From positions 1 to 9,876 of the forward strand of contig JAVBMB010000116.1 of the NCBI GenBank assembly GCA_031552995.1: DNA of 9,876 nt. The letters are read 5' to 3'. The translations under genes were made by a program, and so were the position numbers. Below, piece by piece: positions 1 through 6,182 of this stretch (positions are counted from its first letter, which is position 1; the number at the start of each line of letters is the position of its first letter). Below the pieces are notes generated by a model. The model was not told the origin of the DNA. It did not search any database and was given only the letters and a program-made list of their open reading frames with translations. The DNA is from JAVBMB01 sp031552995. Lineage in GTDB: Bacteria; Bacillota; Clostridia; Oscillospirales; Butyricicoccaceae.

Positions 1-40
1 TAATCTCGCTGTCTGCTTCCTGTAGTACCATAATAACAAA

Positions 41-71
41 GAGACTGTCCGATAAAACGGACAGTCTCATA
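41..71. repeat. Palindromic hairpin repeat, copy 1
   Basis: A perfect inverted repeat with 11-bp arms: GAGACTGTCCG (41-51), loop ATAAAA (52-57), CGGACAGTCTC (58-68). Bases 42-71 are identical over 30 bp to 243-272, which is copy 2. No T-run follows on the + strand, so it is not an obvious terminator by itself. It is best read as a dispersed palindromic repeat; that it belongs to a repeat family elsewhere in the genome is inferred. Confidence 0.8.
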
Positions 72-150
72 GGCTGTCAAAGAAAGGTGTTCAGGTTTTT
101 GCATGAAAAGCAATGTAATTAAAAAGTTCCTAAAACCCCCGCTTATAATC

Positions 151-184
151 AAAAATTCCGGGAATTCATTTCCCGAGAATTTTT
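151..184. terminator. Bidirectional intrinsic terminator-like hairpin
   Basis: The arm AAAAATTCCGGGAA (151-164) pairs with TTCCCG (170-175) and GAATTTTT (177-184), with a 5-nt loop (165-169) and one bulged A at 176. The outer part of the stem is an A-run facing a T-run, so either strand gives a GC-containing stem followed by U residues. It lies about 110 bp past the stop of the WYL regulator gene on the - strand, so it could end that transcript. It could also end a + strand transcript entering from the left. Confidence 0.55.
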
Positions 185-200
185 ATCAAAATTGAAAATT

Positions 201-234
201 GTCGAAAAACCCTCAACGGAGTGGGTTTTTCGAC
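201..234. repeat. 12-bp-stem inverted repeat
   Basis: A perfect inverted repeat: GTCGAAAAACCC (201-212), a 10-nt loop (213-222), and GGGTTTTTCGAC (223-234). It sits 8 bp from hairpin copy 2, downstream of the WYL gene as read on the - strand. The T-run lies inside the stem and not after it, so terminator function is uncertain. It may be one module of a composite palindromic element spanning 41-272. Confidence 0.7.
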
Positions 235-242
235 AAGCTGAA

Positions 243-272
243 AGACTGTCCGATAAAACGGACAGTCTCATA
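243..272. repeat. Palindromic hairpin repeat, copy 2 (possible terminator of the regulator transcript)
   Basis: AGACTGTCCG (243-252), loop ATAAAA, CGGACAGTCT (259-268): a 10-bp stem. Bases 243-272 are identical to 42-71. On the - strand it begins about 25 nt beyond the stop codon of the WYL regulator and is followed only by a short T-rich tail, so it may contribute weakly to termination or stabilise the 3' end. Confidence 0.75.
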
Positions 273-296
273 TATTTCCCTATACTTTTCAATGGT

Positions 297-1301
297 TTAC
301 ACGTATTTTTCCATCGCGGCTCGGGCCATATCGCACACAGCATTCGCTACAGAGTCCGGCGAGGTGACTTTCGCCTCGCCGCCGAAGCCGATGATCCACG
401 ACAAAAACTGCGGACTTACGGCCACCTCCACAGTGGCGGAAAAGCGCCCGTCAGGCGCCGGGCTGAGGAAAGCGTCGGCGCCGAAGCGGTCGGCGACGAC
501 GCCGATAAGCCTGCCGGCAAACTCAATTGTCACGCGCTGCACATTGCCGCCAAACATGCCGAACATCGTCTTGCTGTAGCTGGCGATGTCAAAATCCCGC
601 ATCTGCTCTCCGCCCTCGCGCGGCTTGTTTATTACGCCGATGTCGGCCATCTTGTCGACACGGAAATGCTTCACCTTGCCGGCCTCAAGCCCGACAAGGT
701 AGTAGTTCTCATCCTCCCAGCACAGCGCCCACGGGCTTATCGTGTATTTTTCGCCCTGGCGGCGCGGCGCGCGCTCTATTTTCTCCCGCCCCCAGCGCAG
801 CACCCACTCGTAGTATACAAAGCTGATTTGCAGCCCCTGCGCGATGGCGGCGGATATAGCGTCGACGGTGTAATATATGCTCTCGTTCATGTTCTTGATG
901 CGGCCCGAGACAAATACCTGCCGCTGCAGTTGCCGCGCCTGATGCACACTGGCCAGCCCCTCGACCTTGCGTATCAGCTCGGCCGTCTTTTTGTGCGTGA
1001 TAAACCGGCTCGACTGCACGGCGTCGACAAGCAGCTTAAGCTCGGCAAGCTCGAACGCGCGCGCACCGACATAGTATCCAAACCCCGCGCGCGACACGCG
1101 CATGCGCTGCACATCTACTCCGAACGCCTCAAGCGTCTCGAGGTCGCTGACAAGGCTTTTGCGGTCGCGCACCTCGATGCCGTGCGCTTCAAGCTTTTCG
1201 GCAAGCTGGTTCAGCGTCAGCGGGTGCTCGTCGTCTGTCAGCTCCAGCAGAATATGCTGAAGGCAGACAAGCTTTATCTTCTGATTTATGCCCTTTGGCA
1301 T
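297..1301 (-). CDS. WYL-domain transcriptional regulator
   Basis: A 334-residue cytoplasmic DNA-binding regulator of the usual length for a helix-turn-helix plus WYL plus WCX protein. The N-terminal ~80 residues look like a winged helix (LTLNQLAEKLEAHGIEV, then RKSLVSDLETLEAFGVDV). The WYL domain covers roughly 140-225, with ISPWALCWEDENYYLVGL (YYL at 200-202 in the WYL position) and the conserved FRVDKM (213-218). The C-terminal WCX-type region includes FLSWIIGFGGEAKVTSP. WYL domains are known to bind ligands, often nucleic acid or nucleotides; the ligand here is unknown. The ATG at 1301 is preceded by GGGGGAG six bases upstream. It starts 27 bp after the GntR gene stop, so the two are probably co-transcribed. 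Its link to histidine use is inferred only from position. Palindromic repeats follow its stop. Confidence 0.88.
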   Translation of the reverse strand: MPKGINQKIKLVCLQHILLELTDDEHPLTLNQLAEKLEAHGIEVRDRKSLVSDLETLEAFGVDVQRMRVSRAGFGYYVGARAFELAELKLLVDAVQSSRFITHKKTAELIRKVEGLASVHQARQLQRQVFVSGRIKNMNESIYYTVDAISAAIAQGLQISFVYYEWVLRWGREKIERAPRRQGEKYTISPWALCWEDENYYLVGLEAGKVKHFRVDKMADIGVINKPREGGEQMRDFDIASYSKTMFGMFGGNVQRVTIEFAGRLIGVVADRFGADAFLSPAPDGRFSATVEVAVSPQFLSWIIGFGGEAKVTSPDSVANAVCDMARAAMEKYV

Positions 1302-1328
1302 TTGCCACTCCCCCAGTCTGTCGGCGCG

Positions 1329-2330
1329 TCACAGCCCCTGCGACTTGCCGCTTATAACGCGGTCGACCTGCTCCTCCACCTGTATCAGCGACGCGCGGCC
1401 TATGTGGTAGTCAAACGGAATTATCCTGCCCCCTGCCGCCGAATACGCTTCGGCCGCGCCGCCCGACAGCTTCGTGTCAAGCAGCAGCAGCCCGGGCGAG
1501 GTGATGACGGCGCCAAAGCGCTTCATGAACTTTATCGAGCCGCGGATATCGGTCTCGAAATGCACAGGCACGGTGCGTTTAAGGCCGGTAAAAAGCTCAA
1601 GCTGCTCGATGATGAGGTGCGCGTACTTGTTGCTTTGGCATATGATACCGACACTCGTCCCCTCGGGCAGCGTCGACACGCTGACGACCGTCTGCCGCGC
1701 AGGGGCCATGTCTACCGGCAGTATTTTTATGCCGGTTTCGCCGACGCCAAGCATAATCTGCTCGTAATGCGTCGCCGTTGTCAGCACGATGTCGAACTCC
1801 TCAAGCAGCTGCGCCGGCCGGTCGCTGAGCAGTATTGTGTCGACGAGGATAAGCGTCACCGTTATGCCGGGGATATAACTGAGCTGCCGCTTGAACAGAC
1901 TGAGGCTCTCGGGGTTGCAGTCTATCACGGCGACCCTCGCCGCGCGCTGAGACGCGTCTCGCTTGGCCATCGTCATGCGCAGCAGAGCCGATATCTCTTT
2001 TTCGGAAAGCTCCCACCCCTCAAGCCTGTCCAGCGTGTCCTCGATAAGCTGCAGGGCCAGGCGGCGGCGCTCGAGGTTATACGAATCGCTGTCGCTGTAG
2101 ATATAGTTGCCGCTGCCGTGGATGACCTCTGTAATGTTGTTGTCGGCAAGCTCTTTGTATGCCTTTTTCACCGTACCACGCGCGATGCACAGCTTTTCGG
2201 CCATCTCGCGCTCGGTCGGCAGCTTGTCGCCCGGTTTAAGCTCGCCTTTTTTGATTTTGACAAGCACCTGCTCGACTATCTGCTTGTATATCGGCCGGCC
2301 GCTGTCGAACGAAATATCCATTATCGGCAT
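1329..2330 (-). CDS. GntR-family transcriptional regulator, likely repressor of the hut operon
   Basis: A 333-residue regulator transcribed away from hutH. The N-terminal winged helix (about 12-78) carries the GntR signature: GDKLPTEREMAEKLCIARGT (34-53), then VKKAYKELADNNITEVIHGSG and NYIY. A linker helix region (about 85-125) leads to a C-terminal ~200 residues starting AARVAVIDCNPESLSLF. These read as alternating strands and helices and do not resemble the UTRA domain of classical HutC, an FCD domain or an aminotransferase domain. I cannot name this domain; an alpha/beta effector-binding fold is inferred. The ATG at 2330 is chosen because AGAGGA ends four bases upstream; the Met at codon 4 would be too far away. 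Position next to hutH and the repeated operator-like motif in the shared control region suggest it represses hut and itself, with a histidine-pathway intermediate as inducer. Confidence 0.85.
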   Translation of the reverse strand: MPIMDISFDSGRPIYKQIVEQVLVKIKKGELKPGDKLPTEREMAEKLCIARGTVKKAYKELADNNITEVIHGSGNYIYSDSDSYNLERRRLALQLIEDTLDRLEGWELSEKEISALLRMTMAKRDASQRAARVAVIDCNPESLSLFKRQLSYIPGITVTLILVDTILLSDRPAQLLEEFDIVLTTATHYEQIMLGVGETGIKILPVDMAPARQTVVSVSTLPEGTSVGIICQSNKYAHLIIEQLELFTGLKRTVPVHFETDIRGSIKFMKRFGAVITSPGLLLLDTKLSGGAAEAYSAAGGRIIPFDYHIGRASLIQVEEQVDRVISGKSQGL

Positions 2331-2384
2331 GTTATCCTCTCTTTCCCGCCTGCGCGAGGCGCCGCATCGCGTGAAAGGCGCAAA

Positions 2385-2394
2385 ATTGGTATAG
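2385..2394 (-). promoter_or_regulatory. Putative operator at the regulator promoter
   Basis: On the - strand this reads CTATACCAAT, a 9/10 match to the GTATACCAAT motif found twice in front of hutH. It begins 4 nt downstream of the predicted -10 box of the regulator promoter, the same offset as at hutH, and covers the expected transcription start. A repressor bound here would block its own gene. That GntR is the binder is inferred. Confidence 0.6.
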
Positions 2395-2426
2395 TGCCAT
2401 CATATCATATGCAGCGAATATTACAA
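2392..2426 (-). promoter_or_regulatory. Predicted promoter of the GntR-WYL regulator operon
   Basis: On the - strand: -35 TTGTAA (2421-2426), a 16-nt spacer, -10 TATGAT (2399-2404), giving a start near 2392 and a leader of about 60 nt to the ATG at 2330. Both boxes are fair, not perfect, matches to a housekeeping sigma-A promoter. The matching architecture on the hutH side supports the call. Confidence 0.55.
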
Positions 2427-2473
2427 GGATTATTGCCGTTATTCACCCAGTGGTCCATTTTGCCGGCGGATTA

Positions 2474-2509
2474 TTGACCTGCGGCGCAGCGCTTATTATA
2501 ATGATAGTA
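2474..2509 (+). promoter_or_regulatory. Predicted sigma-A promoter of the hut operon
   Basis: -35 TTGACC (2474-2479), a 17-nt spacer, -10 TATAAT (2497-2502, consensus), giving a transcription start near 2509 and a leader of about 43 nt before the hutH ATG. It is the only strong promoter seen in front of the five hut genes. It also shows that an upstream-extended reading of hutH beginning at 2450 is wrong, because the promoter lies inside that extension. Confidence 0.8.
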
Positions 2510-2516
2510 TACCAAT
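2507..2516 (+). promoter_or_regulatory. Putative operator O1 at the hutH start site
   Basis: GTATACCAAT beginning 4 nt after the -10 box and covering the predicted transcription start. It is identical to the copy at 2527-2536 and nearly identical, in inverted orientation, to 2385-2394. Placement over +1 is typical of repression. The GTATAC core is self-complementary and is compatible with the GT/AC half-sites common among GntR proteins. Confidence 0.65.
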
Positions 2517-2526
2517 ATTATTTCTT

Positions 2527-2536
2527 GTATACCAAT
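2527..2536 (+). promoter_or_regulatory. Putative operator O2 in the hutH leader
   Basis: A second exact GTATACCAAT, spaced 20 bp start-to-start from O1, about two helical turns, so two bound dimers would lie on the same face of the DNA. It sits between the start site and the ribosome binding site. Cooperative binding is inferred. Confidence 0.6.
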
Positions 2537-2542
2537 CCCCCC

Positions 2543-2549
2543 GGAGGTG
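2543..2549 (+). promoter_or_regulatory. Ribosome binding site that fixes the hutH start
   Basis: GGAGGTG ends two bases before the ATG at 2552 (GGAGG to ATG spacing 4 nt). It selects this ATG over the in-frame upstream start at 2450, whose extra 34 residues would be coded from promoter DNA. Confidence 0.8.
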
Positions 2550-2551
2550 CT

Positions 2552-4078
2552 ATGGATATTATTCTTAACGGCCGCGACCTGACGCTTGAGCAGGTCATCC
2601 GCGTCGCGCGGTATGGCGCGCAGGCTCGGCTTAGCGACGACGCGTCGGCGGCTGTGCGCCGCGCGCGCGACTACGTGGATAAAAAGCTCGGTGACGGCGC
2701 GGTCATCTACGGCCTGACGACCGGCTTCGGCAAGTTTTCCGACACGCTTGTCGCCCCCGGCGACGTGGCGCAGCTGCAGCGCAACCTCATCATCAGCCAC
2801 GCCTGCGGCATGGGCGGCGCCCTGCCGAGTGAGGTCGTGCGCGCCGCGATGCTTCTGCGCTGCAACGCGCTGTCTCGCGGCAACTCTGGCATCCGCCCGC
2901 AGACGCTTGACACGCTTGTGCGGATGCTGAACCGCGGCGTCCACCCCATCGTGCCTGAAAAAGGCAGCCTGGGCGCCAGCGGCGACCTGGCGCCTCTTGC
3001 GCATATTGTTCTCGTTATGCTGGGCGAGGGCGAAGCAGAATACCGGGGCGAGGTCATGCCGGGCGCAAAAGCGATGGAGGCTGCCGGCATACCGGCGGTG
3101 GAGCTTGCGGCAAAGGAAGGGCTTGCGCTGATAAACGGCACGCAGATTATGACGGCCATCGGCTGCATTGCGGCGTTTGACGGCCTGGCGCTGGCAAAAA
3201 CCGCCGATATTGCCGCCGCAATGACGTGCGAAGCCCAACTGGGCATAAAAACGGCGTTCGACCCGAAGGTTCATGCGCTGCGCGGGCACAGAGGGCAGAT
3301 TGACACGGCGCGCAACCTGCTGGCGCTGCTTGACGGAAGCAAGCTTGCGCTTGACGCCCAGCCGGCAAAGGTGCAGGACGCATATTCAATACGCTGCGTG
3401 CCGCAGATACACGGCGCCAGCCGCGACGCGCTTGACTATGTGCTCGGCGCGCTCGGGCGCGAGATGAACGCCGTCACCGACAACCCGCTGATATTCCCGG
3501 ATGAGGACGAGGTCATATCGGGCGGCAACTTCCACGGCCAGCCGATGGCGCTGTCATTCGACTTCCTCGGCATCGCGCTGGCCGAATACGCCAATGTGTC
3601 GGAACGCCGCACCGAGCGGCTTGTCAACCCGCAGCTGTCTTTCGGGCTGCCGGCGTTTTTGACACGGCACGGCGGCGTCAACTCCGGCTTTATGATTCTT
3701 CAGTACGCCGCGGCGTCGATGGTCAGCGAAAGCAAGGTCTATGCCCATCCCGCCAGCGTCGATTCCATACCCAGCTCGGCCAACCAGGAGGACCATGTGA
3801 GCATGGGCACTACGGCGGCGCGCAAGGCGCTGATGATACTGGACAACAGCCGCAAGGTCGTCGCGCTCGAGCTGTTCGCGGCCTATCAGGCGCTGTACCT
3901 GCGCGGGCGCGACAGGCTTGCCCCGGCGACCGCGGCTGTATATGACGCCATCGCGGAACTGGTGCCGCCCGTCGAGGAGGACATCGTAATGTATCCCCGG
4001 ATGGTGAAAATAGAGAGCCTCGTTAAGGACGGAACCATCCTTAGCGCCGCGCAAGGCGTATGCGGCCCGCTGCTGTGA
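2552..4078 (+). CDS. hutH: Histidine ammonia-lyase (histidase)
   Basis: Converts L-histidine to trans-urocanate plus ammonia, the first step of histidine breakdown, in the cytoplasm. The 508-residue protein has the family's normal length. The Ala142-Ser143-Gly144 triad in GSLGASGDLAPLAH forms the autocatalytic MIO electrophile. Other active-site residues match the Pseudomonas putida enzyme closely: Tyr53 (VIYGLTTGFG), His83 (ISHACG), Asn195 (INGTQ), and the Tyr278/Arg281 segment DAYSIRCVPQIHG. The C-terminal half has the expected NPLIF and QEDHVSMG segments. The start at 2552 is set by GGAGGTG and by the promoter mapping upstream. First gene of the operon; hutU follows after 40 bp. Expression is probably controlled by the O1/O2 motifs over its start site. 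Nothing is missing or odd. Confidence 0.97.
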   Translation: MDIILNGRDLTLEQVIRVARYGAQARLSDDASAAVRRARDYVDKKLGDGAVIYGLTTGFGKFSDTLVAPGDVAQLQRNLIISHACGMGGALPSEVVRAAMLLRCNALSRGNSGIRPQTLDTLVRMLNRGVHPIVPEKGSLGASGDLAPLAHIVLVMLGEGEAEYRGEVMPGAKAMEAAGIPAVELAAKEGLALINGTQIMTAIGCIAAFDGLALAKTADIAAAMTCEAQLGIKTAFDPKVHALRGHRGQIDTARNLLALLDGSKLALDAQPAKVQDAYSIRCVPQIHGASRDALDYVLGALGREMNAVTDNPLIFPDEDEVISGGNFHGQPMALSFDFLGIALAEYANVSERRTERLVNPQLSFGLPAFLTRHGGVNSGFMILQYAAASMVSESKVYAHPASVDSIPSSANQEDHVSMGTTAARKALMILDNSRKVVALELFAAYQALYLRGRDRLAPATAAVYDAIAELVPPVEEDIVMYPRMVKIESLVKDGTILSAAQGVCGPLL

Positions 4079-4118
4079 GCCGCGCATACCGAAAGCATAA
4101 CAATGGAGGTAACACCAA

Positions 4119-6158
4119 ATGCTGACAAACACCGACATATCCGGCGCGATGACAATAAAGCTGGGCGATGAGCTGCCCGAATACCCGGCATTCGACCCGG
4201 CGCTTCGCCGCGCGCCCGACCGCGGCTTCCGTCTCAGCCCGCGGCAGGCCGAGACCGCGCTTAAAAACGCGCTGCGGTACGTGCCGCCCCATCTGCACGA
4301 GGCGCTTGCGCCGGAGTTCATGGACGAGCTGACCACGCGCGGTCGCATATACGCCTACCGGTATCGCCCGCAGGGGCGCATATACGGCAGGCCGATTGAT
4401 GAGTACAATGGCAACTGCGTCGAGGGGCGGGCATTTCAGGTGATGATAGACAACAACCTTGACCCCGATGTGGCGCTGTACCCGTACGAACTTGTGACAT
4501 ACGGTGAAACCGGCCGCCCGATGCAGAACTGGCTGCAATACCGGCTGATAAAGCAGTACCTCGAGCAGCTTACCGACCGCCAGACGCTCGTCATCGAATC
4601 GGGGCATCCTCTGGGGCTGTTCCCGTCGTCGCCGGCGTCTCCGCGTGTAATAATCACAAACGCAATTATGGTGGGCATGTTCGACAACATCGCCGACTGG
4701 GAAATAGCCGAGGAGATGGGCGTTGCAAACTACGGCCAGATGACGGCGGGCGGCTGGATGTACATCGGCCCGCAGGGCATCGTCCACGGCACATTCAACA
4801 CAATACTCAACGCCGGGCGCAAGCTGTTTGCGCTTGATGCCGGGCAGGACCTTGCCGGGCACACATTTGTCTCGTCCGGCCTGGGCGGGATGAGCGGCGC
4901 GCAGCCCAAGGCCGCAAAGATAGCCGGCGCCGCCGGCATATTTGCCGAGGTCGATCTGTCGCGCATCGAAACGCGGCGCGCGCAGGGCTGGGTCGACGAG
5001 GTCACGGACGACATCGACCGCGCGTTTGCGCTGGCCTCCGCCGCCACGGCCGATAAACGCGGCATGTCAATTGCATATCACGGCAACATCGTCGACCTGC
5101 TCGAGCGCGCAATCGAGACCGGCTTCGTCATCGATTTGCTGAGCGACCAGACCTCATGCCACAACGCCTACGAGGGCGGCTATTGCCCCGCGGGCATTAC
5201 ATTTGAGCGGCGCACCGCCATGCTGGCCGGCGACCGGGCGGGCTTTAAGGCGGCGGTTGACGCGACGCTGCGCCGCCACTTTCAGGCGATACGGGCGCTT
5301 TGCGCGCGCGGCACATATTTCTTTGACTACGGCAACTCGTTTATGAAGGCAGTTTACGACGCCGGCGCCAAGGAGATATCGAAAAACGGCGTCGACGAGA
5401 AGGACGGCTTCATTTTCCCCAGCTATGTCGAGGACATCATGGGCCCGATGCTGTTCGACTACGGCTACGGCCCGTTCCGCTGGGTGTGCCTGTCGGGGCT
5501 GGACAGCGACCTCGACCTCACCGACAGCGCCGCGATGGAGTGCATCGACCCGAACCGCAGGTTTCAGGACAGGGATAACCGGGCGTGGATACGCGACGCG
5601 AAGAAAAACCGGCTTGTAGTCGGCACAAAGGCGCGGATATTGTATCAAGACGCCGAGGGGCGCGTAAAGATAGCGTTGCGCTTCAACGATATGGTGCGGC
5701 GCGGGGAGATTGGCCCCGTTATGCTGGGGCGCGACCACCATGATGTGTCGGGCACCGATTCCCCGTTCCGCGAGACCGCCAATATCAAGGACGGCAGCAA
5801 TGTCATGGCCGACATGGCCGTGCAGTGCTTCGCCGGCAACGCTGCCCGCGGGATGAGCCTGTGCGCGCTGCACAACGGCGGCGGTGTCGGCATCGGCAAG
5901 TCGATAAACGGCGGCTTCGGGCTCGTCCTCGACGGCAGCGAGCGCGTCGACGACATTATACGCTCGGCCATGATGTGGGATGTGATGGGCGGCGTCGCCC
6001 GGCGCGGCTGGGCGCGCAACGAGAACTCTGTCAGCACGGTCGCGGCTTACAATTCGGCGTGGGCGGGCAAGGCGCACATCACGCTGCCCTACACCGCAGA
6101 TGATTCACTTGTGACAAAGGCAGTTGCGCAGGCGCTTGCCCGCGCGAATAAAAAATAA
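4119..6158 (+). CDS. hutU: Urocanate hydratase (urocanase), long form
   Basis: Adds water to urocanate to give 4-imidazolone-5-propionate, using tightly bound NAD+ as electrophile. At 679 residues it is clearly longer than the classical ~555-residue bacterial enzyme and close to the length of the animal enzyme, so it is the long subtype. Seen: YGQMTAGGWMYIGPQGIVHG (205-224), the glycine-rich NAD-binding GLGGMSGAQPKA (254-265), DQTSCHNAYEGGYCPAGITF, GPFRWVCLSG, LGRDHHD (536-542) with SPFRETANIKDGSN, and HNGGGVGIG. The ATG at 4119 follows GGAGGT with 8-nt spacing. It lies 40 bp after hutH and 24 bp before ftcD, with no terminator seen in either gap, so it is in the same transcript. Confidence 0.96.
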   Translation: MLTNTDISGAMTIKLGDELPEYPAFDPALRRAPDRGFRLSPRQAETALKNALRYVPPHLHEALAPEFMDELTTRGRIYAYRYRPQGRIYGRPIDEYNGNCVEGRAFQVMIDNNLDPDVALYPYELVTYGETGRPMQNWLQYRLIKQYLEQLTDRQTLVIESGHPLGLFPSSPASPRVIITNAIMVGMFDNIADWEIAEEMGVANYGQMTAGGWMYIGPQGIVHGTFNTILNAGRKLFALDAGQDLAGHTFVSSGLGGMSGAQPKAAKIAGAAGIFAEVDLSRIETRRAQGWVDEVTDDIDRAFALASAATADKRGMSIAYHGNIVDLLERAIETGFVIDLLSDQTSCHNAYEGGYCPAGITFERRTAMLAGDRAGFKAAVDATLRRHFQAIRALCARGTYFFDYGNSFMKAVYDAGAKEISKNGVDEKDGFIFPSYVEDIMGPMLFDYGYGPFRWVCLSGLDSDLDLTDSAAMECIDPNRRFQDRDNRAWIRDAKKNRLVVGTKARILYQDAEGRVKIALRFNDMVRRGEIGPVMLGRDHHDVSGTDSPFRETANIKDGSNVMADMAVQCFAGNAARGMSLCALHNGGGVGIGKSINGGFGLVLDGSERVDDIIRSAMMWDVMGGVARRGWARNENSVSTVAAYNSAWAGKAHITLPYTADDSLVTKAVAQALARANKK

Positions 6159-6170
6159 TATTACCTTTCA

Positions 6171-6175
6171 AGGAG
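6171..6175 (+). promoter_or_regulatory. Ribosome binding site deciding the ftcD start
   Basis: AGGAG lies only 1 nt from an ATG at 6177 but 7 nt from the in-frame ATG at 6183. The second gives normal spacing and a protein starting MAKIIECVPN, which is the usual start of the family. Confidence 0.75.
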
Positions 6176-6182
6176 AATGACA

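Noticed and set aside
144..149. TATAAT as a promoter -10 box in the left intergenic region
   Set aside because: No -35 element at suitable spacing, and the sequence directly downstream forms a terminator-like hairpin with no + strand gene following.
41..272. CRISPR array
   Set aside because: Only two repeat copies 201 bp apart, each a perfect hairpin, with no regular spacers and no cas genes.
192..2477. A 761-codon open frame on the + strand running through both regulator genes
   Set aside because: It is antisense to two well-supported genes, has no recognisable domain or ribosome binding site, and its composition is that of a shadow frame in GC-rich DNA. It also runs through the non-coding repeats and the promoter region.
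2450..2551. An upstream GTG start extending HutH by 34 residues
   Set aside because: The extension covers the -35 and -10 boxes and both operator-like motifs and has no ribosome binding site, while the ATG at 2552 has GGAGGTG and gives the standard N terminus and active-site numbering.
2471..3289. Long antisense frames over hutH, hutU and ftcD (also 3554-4348, 4041-4862, 5154-6077 and 6168-7070)
   Set aside because: They mirror the codon pattern of the real genes, are rich in Arg, Ala and His, and show no family motifs.
6177..6182. ATG at 6177 as the ftcD start
   Set aside because: It is 1 nt from the AGGAG ribosome binding site, too close to be used; the ATG at 6183 has normal spacing.
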